From contig NZ_MCHY01000006.1 of assembly GCF_003609605.1 (NCBI RefSeq), forward strand, positions 1 to 64,000: a stretch of DNA of 64,000 bases. The letters are read 5' to 3'. The notes beneath the pieces were generated by a model, which saw nothing but the letters and a program-made list of their open reading frames with translations, did no database searches and had not been told where the DNA came from. This document shows positions 36,332-43,543 of the stretch, one piece after another (positions within the stretch are counted from its first letter, which is position 1; every line of letters begins with the position of its first letter). Position numbers and translations under genes: made by a program. The DNA comes from Ammoniphilus oxalaticus (GTDB lineage Bacteria > Bacillota > Bacilli > Aneurinibacillales > RAOX-1).

Positions 36332-37165
36332 TTAAAGATGCTTAAGTCTTGCTTCATACACTTGTTGCAAGCGTCGTGTGAGCTCGCCCACTTTTCCTGA
36401 TGCAACGGTTTTTCCATCAATTTCGATAATCGGCATCACTTCATTGACTGTGCTCGTCAAGAAGACTTCATCCGCTCGTTTTAATTTATCTAATGTAAAT
36501 GGCTGTTCCATCACTTCGATGCAAAGTTCATTCGCGTATTCAATCACGGCCACCCTTGTAATCCCGTTTAAAATCAAGTTACCTGTTGGATGGGTATGTA
36601 GCTTGCCGTCTTTTACGATAAATAAATTGGAAGCGCTTCCCTCCGTAACAATGCCATTGCGGTGTAAGATCGCTTCATAAGCGCCTTGCTCAGCCGCTTT
36701 TTGCTTAGCTAATACACTTCCTAATAAATTTAAACTTTTAATATCGCAACGTAACCAGCGAATGTCCTCGGTTGTGATCACAGACACACCTTTTTCCATA
36801 TGTTCGATGGGTCTTGGCTTAAAAGTGGCATACCCTGTTAGCACAGATTGACTAGATTCTGGTATGAGGTGGTTTCGTTCCGCAGCGCCGCGTGTCACTT
36901 GAAAATATAGTTGCCCATTTTGGACATTTTCAGTTTTGATTAGTTGATACAAATTAGTTTCTAACTGAGCGAGAGATACTGGGAGAGTAATCCCGAGTTG
37001 TTGCGCGCAATAAGATAGACGGTCCAGATGTTCCTTTAGCCGAAAAATCTTACTGTCATACACACTTAAGACTTCATAAACCCCATCCCCAAATTGATAG
37101 CCCCTGTCTTCAATCCCAATTTGAACGTCCCCACGTTTGACTAGTTGATCGTTGTATAAGATCAT
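36332..37165 (-). CDS. dat: D-amino acid aminotransferase
   Basis: This fold-type IV PLP enzyme interconverts D-alanine and D-glutamate for cell wall precursors. The 277-residue protein follows the well-known Bacillus enzyme closely: EDRGYQFGDGVYEV, YFQVTRGAAERNH, the PLP lysine Lys143 in RCDIKSLNLLG, EAILHRNGIVTEGSASNLF and GITR. The match to the D-amino acid enzyme over the branched-chain type rests on these blocks. The start follows GGGAGG. Confidence 0.94.
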   Translation of the reverse strand: MILYNDQLVKRGDVQIGIEDRGYQFGDGVYEVLSVYDSKIFRLKEHLDRLSYCAQQLGITLPVSLAQLETNLYQLIKTENVQNGQLYFQVTRGAAERNHLIPESSQSVLTGYATFKPRPIEHMEKGVSVITTEDIRWLRCDIKSLNLLGSVLAKQKAAEQGAYEAILHRNGIVTEGSASNLFIVKDGKLHTHPTGNLILNGITRVAVIEYANELCIEVMEQPFTLDKLKRADEVFLTSTVNEVMPIIEIDGKTVASGKVGELTRRLQQVYEARLKHL

Positions 37166-37235
37166 TTGTCTCCGAAAACCTCCCTAAATGATGTGAAAAA
37201 TACAAGACTTGATTTTTTTCGGAATTGCGCATATG

Positions 37236-37282
37236 ACTCAATATCTAGTGCTGATAGAATATGAATGAACCATATATTGATA
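37236..37282 (+). promoter_or_regulatory. Tandem NrdR boxes upstream of nrdJ
   Basis: ACTCAATATCTAGTGC at 37236-37251 matches the NrdR consensus ACACWATATMTWGTGT at 14 of 16 positions. A weaker copy, GAACCATATATTGATA, sits exactly 31 bases downstream (37267-37282). Paired boxes about three helical turns apart are the standard NrdR arrangement, so repression of nrdJ by NrdR is inferred. Confidence 0.72.
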
Positions 37283-37380
37283 GGCGGGCCTGTGTGTGGT
37301 ATCTTAATATACGGCTCTATATTTAATGTAACAAACAACTGAGAGTAAGGTCAATTCTATATATAAATGGAGGAGTAAGG

Positions 37381-38049
37381 ATGGATTTTATAAAAACTAC
37401 ATACCGACTTGAGGGGTTGAGCGAGAAGATCTTCTTGGATCGTTATTCGGATAAGGATCTGGACCCTGATCATATCGGGGAAGGTGATACAGTGGTCGTT
37501 CTGACGAAGGATGACCCGCGTTTCCCAATGAAAGAAGTCGGTGTTGTCTCTAGCCGTGACGGTGATGAAGTGACAATTCAGTTGCGCAGTGGAGAACAAA
37601 TAACGACAACTCCTGAAAAAATGGTAAAGGCGCTTGAAGAAACGCCCGATAAATTGTGGGACCGATTAGCTTATACGATGTCTCGGTGTGAACAAACGCC
37701 TGAGAAGCAACAGGAATGGGAAAATAAATTTCGTTATTTACTTGATGATTGGAAGCTTGTGCCTGGGGGAAGAATTGCCGCTGGGGCGGGAACGAATGAT
37801 GAACTGACCTTATTTAACTGCTATGTGATCCCATCCCCGCATGATAGTCGCGGCGGGATCATGCAAACCTTATCGGAAATGACGGAAATTATGTCGCGCG
37901 GCGGCGGGGTTGGAATCAACCTATCCTCGCTTAGACCAAGAAGAGCGCTCGTTAAAGGCGTTAACGGCTCATCGAGCGGGTCGGTCAGCTGGGGCGGATT
38001 ATTTAGTTATACAACAGGACTAATAGAGCAGGGCGGTTCGCGCAGAGGT
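37381..38049 (+). CDS. nrdJ: B12-dependent ribonucleotide reductase (class II), exon 1
   Basis: This exon encodes residues 1-223 of adenosylcobalamin-dependent ribonucleotide reductase, which makes dNTPs without needing oxygen. It contains WKLVPGGRI, the redox cysteine in LTLFNCYVIP, and SRGGGVGINLSSLRPR, and ends in QGGSRRG. Without splicing the frame stops two codons later (ATG TAA). Joining 38049 to 39311 restores ...GGSRRG-ALMLML... in frame. The combined product is 837 residues. The start follows GGAGGAG; NrdR boxes lie upstream. Confidence 0.95.
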
Positions 38050-38119
38050 ATGTAAAAAGGGGTGCCTCTTAACCCTGTGAATTGCTGGGAAATCTTTTTA
38101 GGAATTGACACCAAAATCA

Positions 38120-38148
38120 TTGAACAGGAACATCTGTTCTGGTATAAT
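38120..38148 (+). promoter_or_regulatory. Intron-internal sigma-A promoter with inverted repeat
   Basis: TTGAAC, a 17-base spacer and a perfect TATAAT precede the endonuclease ATG by 17 bases. GAACAG-GAACAT-CTGTTC, a perfect 6-bp inverted repeat, overlaps the -35 and spacer (38122-38139). This would let the endonuclease be made without nrdJ transcription, and the repeat may be an operator or part of the folded P5 region. Confidence 0.65.
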
Positions 38149-38165
38149 GGATTTGGGGTGTTATT

Positions 38166-39080
38166 ATGATTCCTTATGATGCGAAGGTTGAGCAAACTTG
38201 TGGAATTTGCGGAATGTTCTTTTTGCATAATAAACAAGGGCGATTTACATCTCACTTGCTACATAGCCATTCAATCAGCTTGCATGATTACCTCTTAATG
38301 TACTATTACACGAAAGAGGACTTGAAGTGCGCCAGTGATTTTTGTTTAAACACCGTTAAGCTTCGAAGGGGAGTTCCTAATACATACTGTAGCAAATCGT
38401 GTGGTAATACAAAGACAAAGTTTCGAAAATGTGTAGTCTGCGGAACTTTATTTGAAAATCAGGATTTGCGGATACGAGGATGTAGTGAAGTTTGCGGTAA
38501 TAAACTTAGATCAATCGGTGTTGCAAAATGGCATAAATTAATGAGCGAAGAATACAAAAAAGCACACTTTGCCGTTATCGGTAAAAAAACAGCGATGACC
38601 AGAAAGAAGAATTACAGGCCTGCATGGAATAAAGGAAAAACGGGAATCTATAGCGCCGAGACGATTGAGAAGATTCGTAATGCGACGATACGTCAATTTC
38701 AAACACAATCTTTTCGTAAAACCAAAATTGAGAGAATTATGGAAAATATGTTGAATAAAATGGGAATAACCAATCGGTATTCCTTCTGTATCGAGAAAAG
38801 ACAGTTTGATTTCGTCCTCCCTAAACATCAGATCGTAATAGAGTGTGACGGAGATTATTGGCATGCGAATCCCAAGTTTTACCCAAATCCCAAAGACTGG
38901 CAACTTGAACGTATTCAGATTGATCAAGAAAAGAATGTGATTGCAAGAAGAAATGGCTATCAAATTCTTCGTTTCTGGGAAGATGATATATTAAATAACT
39001 TAGCTAAAGTGAGATCAACTATTGCGACATATGTTCCATCTGCTACAACGGAATCGGAAACGATAAACGTGAATGCTTGA
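38166..39080 (+). CDS. Intron-encoded homing endonuclease, Vsr-like (EDxHD) type
   Basis: This 304-residue protein would cut intronless nrdJ alleles to spread the intron. The N-terminal third has several cysteine clusters that look like zinc fingers (CGICGMFF with HSH, CASDFC with CSKSC, CVVCG with CSEVC). A NUMOD3-like DNA-binding motif follows (AWNKGKTGIYSAETIEKIRNA, about 154-173). The C-terminal nuclease (about 185-275) has the Vsr-like residues Glu189, Asp215, ECDGDYWHAN (Asp228, His233), Asp253 and RFWE, as in I-Bth0305I-type enzymes. Composition is more A+T-rich than nrdJ, consistent with transfer. Cleavage is inferred. Confidence 0.87.
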   Translation: MIPYDAKVEQTCGICGMFFLHNKQGRFTSHLLHSHSISLHDYLLMYYYTKEDLKCASDFCLNTVKLRRGVPNTYCSKSCGNTKTKFRKCVVCGTLFENQDLRIRGCSEVCGNKLRSIGVAKWHKLMSEEYKKAHFAVIGKKTAMTRKKNYRPAWNKGKTGIYSAETIEKIRNATIRQFQTQSFRKTKIERIMENMLNKMGITNRYSFCIEKRQFDFVLPKHQIVIECDGDYWHANPKFYPNPKDWQLERIQIDQEKNVIARRNGYQILRFWEDDILNNLAKVRSTIATYVPSATTESETINVNA

Positions 39081-39310
39081 AAAATGATGGAAGGTTAAAG
39101 ACAATCAGCAGCCAAGCCCCTACGTCAAAAGATATGGGGAAGGTCCAACGGCCATCGAAAGCGCGTGTTTTTTTGAATACGAAAGCAAGTAGAGTAGGGT
39201 TCAAGCGAACTCGAAGCGCAGGGACGCCAAAAGGCGTAAGATATGGTCTGAACTCTAAGGTGACTTAGAGAGTCGGTGTAGCGAACCGACGTAACATTTT
39301 AATTTTTTTG

Positions 39311-41155
39311 GCCCTTATGTTAATGCTTTGGGATTGGCACCCGGATTTGCTGGAATTTACAACGATTAAGCAAACCGCCGGTCTCGTCACAAATGCGAAC
39401 CTATCTGTTTGTGTGAGTAACGATTTTATGGAAGCTGTAAAAAATGACGCCGATTGGGATTTTGTATTTCCAGACACGACTGATCCAGAATACGATGAAA
39501 TATGGGATGGCGACCTCCAAAAGTGGAAAGAGCTTGGCAAAGAGGTCAAAGTATTTAAAACAGTTAAAGCGAGAGAAGTTTGGCATACGATCATTGAGTC
39601 CGCTTGGAAATCTGCTGAGCCGGGCGTTGTGTTTATGGAACGCTACAATGAAATGTCCAACTCTTGGTATTTTAATAAAGTCATCGCCACGAATCCTTGC
39701 GGGGAGCAAGGGTTGCCGGGCTGGGGCGTATGTAACTTATCAGCGATCAATTTATCGCGTTTCTATGATGAACTAAATGATGATGTTGCTTGGGACGAGC
39801 TGGGTACATGTGTGCGCCATTCCGTGCGTTTCCTAGACAACGTCATCGATACAACGCCATACCATTTTGAAGAAAACAAGGAAAATCAATTAAAAGAGAG
39901 ACGGATCGGGCTAGGCTCAATGGGACTTGCTGAACTGTTGATCAAGTTGCGGGTCCGTTATGGCAGTCCGGAATCGATTGTGTTTTTAGATAAGTTGTAC
40001 GGTTTTATCGCTCGCGAGGCTTATCTCGCGTCAGCGGAAATAGCCGGGGAAAAAGGATCGTTCAAAGCTTTTGAAGTCGATAAGTATTTGGAAAGCGGCT
40101 TTATGAAACATCTGCTCGAAACATTCCCTGAGGTCGGTTCCGCGATTCAAAAACAAGGGATGCGGAATGTAACAGTAATTACTCAAGCGCCAACCGGCAG
40201 CACTGGGACGATGGTTGGAACGTCCACCGGAATCGAACCTTACTTTGCCTTTGAGTATTTCCGTCAAAGTCGTCTTGGGATGGACAAGCAATATGTGCCG
40301 ATCGCCCAAGAGTGGCTTAATGAAAATCCAGGTCGGGATTTGCCTGCTTATTTTGTAACTGCGCAGGACCTATCTGCTGAGGATCATGTACGCGTTCAAG
40401 CTGCGATTCAAAAGTGGGTTGATAGTTCCATTTCGAAGACAGCGAACGCGCCGAATGATTTCACGGTTGAAGAGACGAAAGATTTATATGAATTAGCCTT
40501 TGAGTTAGGTTGTAAAGGAGTTACGATCTATCGCGACGGCAGTCGGGATACGCAGGTCTTGACGACAGAGAAAAAGGACGAGCCGGAAGAAAAGCAAGCA
40601 GTCGCCGTTGAGGCAGCGGCGCCTGTCAAAGAAAAGAAATATCAGCGCAGGCCGCAAATTTTACAAGGCGCGACGTATAAAATGAATACGCCGTTAGGCA
40701 AAGCGTACATCACAATTAACAATGTGAACGGCGCTCCGTTTGAAGTGATCGTCAACATTGGAAAAGCGGGTTCTGACGTGTTTGCAATGTCTGAAGCGTT
40801 AGGCAGAGTAGCTACTTTGTTCTTGCGTTTCGGTGAGCTGCCGGACGGTAACAAAGAGCGTTTGTTGATCAAGCACTTGAAAGGAATTGGTGGCACAGGG
40901 GCGGTTGGTTTCGGTCCAAATCGCGTTGAGTCGGTAGCCGACGCGGTTGCGAAAGCGCTAGAAATCCATCTCGATGGTCAAGATCCAAATGGCTTAGTTG
41001 CCGCGACCACTTTGCCTGATATGAATGCGACAGAACTCGAAGACGAAGATTTTGACTTCGAAGGAAAGGACATTTGTCCTTCCTGTGGAGCAGCAGCGCT
41101 GATCAATACGGAAGGCTGTAAGAGTTGCGCAAATTGCGGATATAGCCGTTGTTAG
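39311..41155 (+). CDS. nrdJ: B12-dependent ribonucleotide reductase (class II), exon 2
   Basis: Residues 224-837. The finger-loop radical cysteine is in ATNPCGEQ, and 11 residues on is the partner redox cysteine in GWGVCNLSAINLS, the spacing known for class II enzymes. Further blocks are APTGSTGTMVGTSTGIEP, a TSCPD-type domain (KMNTPLGKAYITINN, GSDVFAMSEALGR) and a C-terminal zinc-ribbon, CPSCGAAALINTEGCKSCANCG, that probably carries the redox cysteines to the active site. The upstream in-frame TTG at 39308 is an intron base, not a start. Confidence 0.95.
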   Translation, partial: ALMLMLWDWHPDLLEFTTIKQTAGLVTNANLSVCVSNDFMEAVKNDADWDFVFPDTTDPEYDEIWDGDLQKWKELGKEVKVFKTVKAREVWHTIIESAWKSAEPGVVFMERYNEMSNSWYFNKVIATNPCGEQGLPGWGVCNLSAINLSRFYDELNDDVAWDELGTCVRHSVRFLDNVIDTTPYHFEENKENQLKERRIGLGSMGLAELLIKLRVRYGSPESIVFLDKLYGFIAREAYLASAEIAGEKGSFKAFEVDKYLESGFMKHLLETFPEVGSAIQKQGMRNVTVITQAPTGSTGTMVGTSTGIEPYFAFEYFRQSRLGMDKQYVPIAQEWLNENPGRDLPAYFVTAQDLSAEDHVRVQAAIQKWVDSSISKTANAPNDFTVEETKDLYELAFELGCKGVTIYRDGSRDTQVLTTEKKDEPEEKQAVAVEAAAPVKEKKYQRRPQILQGATYKMNTPLGKAYITINNVNGAPFEVIVNIGKAGSDVFAMSEALGRVATLFLRFGELPDGNKERLLIKHLKGIGGTGAVGFGPNRVESVADAVAKALEIHLDGQDPNGLVAATTLPDMNATELEDEDFDFEGKDICPSCGAAALINTEGCKSCANCGYSRC

Positions 41156-41222
41156 GGAAGTAAAAAACGAATAGATCATCTTGTGAAATCATAAGCTCTT
41201 TTGTATAAACATGTATTACCGA

Positions 41223-41255
41223 AAATCCCCATCCTTTTAAAGGCGGGGATTTTTT
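41223..41255 (+). terminator. Terminator after nrdJ
   Basis: AATCCCC pairs with GGGGATT and an inner CTTTTAAAG adds pairing; TTTTTT follows. Confidence 0.85.
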
Positions 41256-41413
41256 CATGATTCCAAACAAACCGCGAAGGAATTTTATTAATAGTACAGA
41301 ATTTTAAATATAGACATACATTTATATTAATCATAAAAATGAACTGGGGCGTAGAGCGCATCGATGGAATAAAGTGTATTTTCTAGTAAACAAGCATTGG
41401 AAAGGAGGAAGAG

Positions 41414-41614
41414 ATGATGTTAGGTAAAATGTTTAGTAATTTTTTCAACAAACTGGTTAATAAGAAAAATAAGACGGTTAGGTTAATTGTTCTTGAAAAC
41501 GGGAGTGAAAGAATGGAGGGGTTATTTATATCAGTGCCTGAAGCGGAAACATACGCAAAGACAAAGGGATTTGAATCGTATAAAGTGGTTCCGCAAGGCA
41601 GAGTAGAATATTAA
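41414..41614 (+). CDS. Small hypothetical protein
   Basis: This 66-residue protein starts with a hydrophobic and then basic segment (MLGKMFSNFFNKLVNKKNK) followed by a compact part, TVRLIVLENGSERMEGLFISVPEAETYAKTKGFESYKVVPQGRVEY. Not recognised. AGGAGG precedes the ATG by five bases. It lies 37 bases before the rhodanese gene, so the two may be cotranscribed. Confidence 0.65.
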   Translation: MMLGKMFSNFFNKLVNKKNKTVRLIVLENGSERMEGLFISVPEAETYAKTKGFESYKVVPQGRVEY

Positions 41615-41651
41615 TAGACTGTTTTAAGCAGGCTGAAAGGAGGTTTTTTCA

Positions 41652-42044
41652 GTGGATCTATCGTTGTTATTTAGGATTTTACTGTATGTTCTGATCGGAT
41701 GGCTGCTTTATAGACGTTTTGTCCGATTCAACGGGTTAAAGAATTTATCAGAGAATGAATTTGATGATCAATTAAGGAATAACCGCAATGCATTTTTAGT
41801 TGACGCGCGCGAGCCAGATGAATTTAAAACGGGGCATATTCGCGGGGCGATCAATATTCCGTTGTCTCAATTTGAGGATCGCGTAAATGAAATACCAAAA
41901 GAACGGGATGTCCTGTTGTATTGTCGAAGCGGGGCGCGTAGCCAACGCGCCGCAAAGATTTTGTTCAAAAAGGGTTTTAAAAATATAGCGCATTTGCAGG
42001 GTGGCATCATGAATTGGAGAGGACAGCTCAGAAAAAGATCATGA
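41652..42044 (+). CDS. Membrane-anchored rhodanese-like sulfurtransferase
   Basis: This 130-residue protein has one N-terminal hydrophobic segment (about residues 4-21) and a single rhodanese domain: DARE, GHIRGAINIPLSQFED and the active-site loop YCRSGARSQRA with the catalytic Cys. It may move persulfide sulfur at the membrane; the partner is unknown. The start is GTG nine bases after AAGGAGG. It ends 220 bases before the graspetide precursor and has its own terminator, so it is probably not part of that cluster. Confidence 0.9.
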   Translation: MDLSLLFRILLYVLIGWLLYRRFVRFNGLKNLSENEFDDQLRNNRNAFLVDAREPDEFKTGHIRGAINIPLSQFEDRVNEIPKERDVLLYCRSGARSQRAAKILFKKGFKNIAHLQGGIMNWRGQLRKRS

Positions 42045-42075
42045 ATTTAACCTGATTTGGACAGCGATCGATAAC

Positions 42076-42137
42076 AAGGAAACCGCTCACATCACCACTT
42101 ATTACCCATAAATGGGAGCGATGGTAGTTCCTTTTTA
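42076..42137 (+). terminator. Terminator after rhodanese gene
   Basis: AAGGAA with CCGCTC pairs with GAGCG and GTTCCTT across a long loop, followed by TTTTT. The stem is interrupted. Confidence 0.55.
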
Positions 42138-42265
42138 ATATATATATAAAATCTACTCGTCATATTTAGCCTCTATTAACTATGGACAGGCTAGGAGCCT
42201 ATTTTGTATATTTAGGTCAACTCGTCGGAATAGGCAAAAAATTTCCAAAAAAGGGAGAGGGAATC

Positions 42266-42487
42266 ATGAAAAAGAAAAAGCTATTTATTGAAGAACTTGA
42301 AACGCGTCAATCAAGCTCACCATTGTTTGTTGCTCCGATTGTGCCTGTTGATCCAGGTTTAATCACGACGATGGCGATTGGCGAAGAGGGCGGTGGCCCC
42401 CCTGTCACAACAATGGCGGTCGGTGAAGAAGGTAGCCCGATTATGACATCGTTTGCGATCGGTGAAGAAGGCGGCATGTTAAAATAA
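42266..42487 (+). CDS. Graspetide (plesiocin-like omega-ester RiPP) precursor
   Basis: The 73-residue peptide has a basic-acidic leader (MKKKKLFIEELETRQSSS), a hydrophobic linker (PLFVAPIVPVDPG) and three repeats: TTMAIGEEGG (Thr34-Glu41), TTMAVGEEGS (Thr48-Glu55) and TSFAIGEEGG (Thr61-Glu68). TTxxxxEE is the core pattern of plesiocin-type graspetides, in which two Thr side chains are esterified to two Glu by an ATP-grasp ligase to give a bicyclic unit. The third repeat has Thr-Ser. An ATP-grasp gene follows. I start at the ATG at 42266 after AGGGAGAGGG; 28 upstream in-frame codons do not look like leader. Confidence 0.85.
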   Translation: MKKKKLFIEELETRQSSSPLFVAPIVPVDPGLITTMAIGEEGGGPPVTTMAVGEEGSPIMTSFAIGEEGGMLK

Positions 42488-42500
42488 AATTCTTCTCAAT

Positions 42501-42539
42501 TGACGTCGCAGGTCCATCGGTCTGCGACGTCGTTATTTT
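42501..42539 (+). terminator. Hairpin between precursor and ligase genes
   Basis: GACGTCGCAG-N10-CTGCGACGTC is a perfect 10-bp stem, followed by GTTATTTTA. The T-run is imperfect, so partial read-through is plausible. This would give more precursor mRNA than enzyme mRNA. Confidence 0.75.
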
Positions 42540-42573
42540 ACATAGATCATGATCGTTTTGCAGGAGGTATAAC

Positions 42574-43521
42574 ATGAGTGAACTTTCAATTGGAATTATT
42601 GGTTCAGAAACGGAGCGGCATAGTCTCTATTTGTTTGAAGAACTGGAGCGACAGGGCGCCCGACCGTTTATTATTGACAACATGCCCAATCGCCCCTTTC
42701 CTTTAACGCTATTAGAAGAAAAGAGTCATTTTGAAGGAAGAGACTTAACGGAGACGAACGTGTATTTTTTACGCGCGTTGTTTTTGCCTACCCCGGCATT
42801 CGATGCGACAGAAGTAGCGGAGGAAGGTTACGCAGCCTATGCGGCTGAACGTGAACGTTATGCAACGTGGCTTTCTTGGCTGATGTCAGCGCCATTCCAC
42901 AATCGATTAATCGTCAATCCTGTGGACACGTTGATGATTCATTTCGCTAAACCATACCATTTAGAACGGTTGCGGGCGGCGGGCATTCCGGTGCCGAAAA
43001 CATTGGTGACGGGAAATCCAGCGCAATTGCTCGATTTTAGTCGTGAACGGGAAGTCGTTTACAAGCCGGTCGCAGGTGGGGCGTTGTGTCGTTTGTTAAC
43101 AGCAGAGGATCAGCATCCTGAGCGGTTGGAAGCGTTGGCGACGGCGCCTGTTCAATTCCAAGAGTGTATTCGCGGGAAAGATTTACGCGTGTTTGTCGTT
43201 GGTGGGAAAGTGATCGCTTCGTTTATCGTTGAAGGGGAAGGGATTGATTACCGCGAGGGAACACACACTGTACAACCGTTTGAAATTACACCCGAAATTG
43301 CGGAAATAAGCATCAGAGCGTGTGAATCGCTCGGTCTTATTTTTAGCGGGATTGATTTTAAATTACGGCCTGACGGTTCTGTCGTATGTATTGAGTGCAA
43401 TCCGAGTCCGATGTTTGAAGGATTCGATCAGGTAGCCCCGACTTCGATTGTGTCACAATTGGCGTCCTACTTAATCGAGCAAGCTTCCCAAATGAAAAAA
43501 GGGGATCCTGCGCTATTATAA
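42574..43521 (+). CDS. RimK-like ATP-grasp ligase (graspetide macrocyclase)
   Basis: The 315-residue protein has the ATP-grasp series: MIHFAKPYHLERLRAAGIPVPKT, the nucleotide lysine in VVYKPVAGG, QECIRGKDLRVFVVGG and the metal site SGIDFKLRPDGSVVCIECNPSP. Such ligases activate Glu or Asp side chains as acylphosphates. Graspetide enzymes then form esters or amides with Thr, Ser or Lys in the precursor. Directly downstream of a TTxxxxEE precursor, it should install the Thr-Glu esters. The start follows GGAGG by eight bases. Alone it would be annotated as a RimK/glutathione synthetase-like protein. Confidence 0.9.
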   Translation: MSELSIGIIGSETERHSLYLFEELERQGARPFIIDNMPNRPFPLTLLEEKSHFEGRDLTETNVYFLRALFLPTPAFDATEVAEEGYAAYAAERERYATWLSWLMSAPFHNRLIVNPVDTLMIHFAKPYHLERLRAAGIPVPKTLVTGNPAQLLDFSREREVVYKPVAGGALCRLLTAEDQHPERLEALATAPVQFQECIRGKDLRVFVVGGKVIASFIVEGEGIDYREGTHTVQPFEITPEIAEISIRACESLGLIFSGIDFKLRPDGSVVCIECNPSPMFEGFDQVAPTSIVSQLASYLIEQASQMKKGDPALL

Positions 43522-43543
43522 TGGGAAACTTGGGGGAAGCGGT

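Larger units (their letters stand above)
38050..39310 (+). other. Group I self-splicing intron in nrdJ
   Basis: The core elements can be built by hand. P1: exon AGAGGT pairs with the guide GCCTCT (38064-38069), with a U-G pair at the splice site. P3: CCCTGTG (38073-38079) with GCGCAGGG (39216-39223). P4 joins P (AATTGCTGGGAAA, 38080-38092) and Q (AATCAGCAGCCA, 39103-39114). P6 pairs CCCC with GGGG. P7: GGCCAT (39150-39155) with ATGGTC in S (AAGATATGGTCTG). P8: ACGCC-AAAA-GGCGT. P9: CTCTAA/TTAGAG and GTCGGT/ACCGAC. P10: AAGGG with exon-2 CCCTT. The intron ends in G. The endonuclease gene lies between P and Q, in the P5 loop. Confidence 0.93.

Noticed and set aside
37381-41155. nrdJ as a pseudogene or two separate genes
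   Set aside because: The break has complete group I intron core pairings and the exons join in frame at conserved residues.
41652-42044. Rhodanese gene as part of the graspetide cluster
   Set aside because: It has its own likely terminator and a 220-base gap before the precursor; sulfur chemistry is not needed for ester formation.
42182-42265. N-terminal extension of the graspetide precursor (28 extra codons)
   Set aside because: No SD before 42182, while AGGGAGAGGG precedes the ATG at 42266 and the downstream sequence has leader-like composition.
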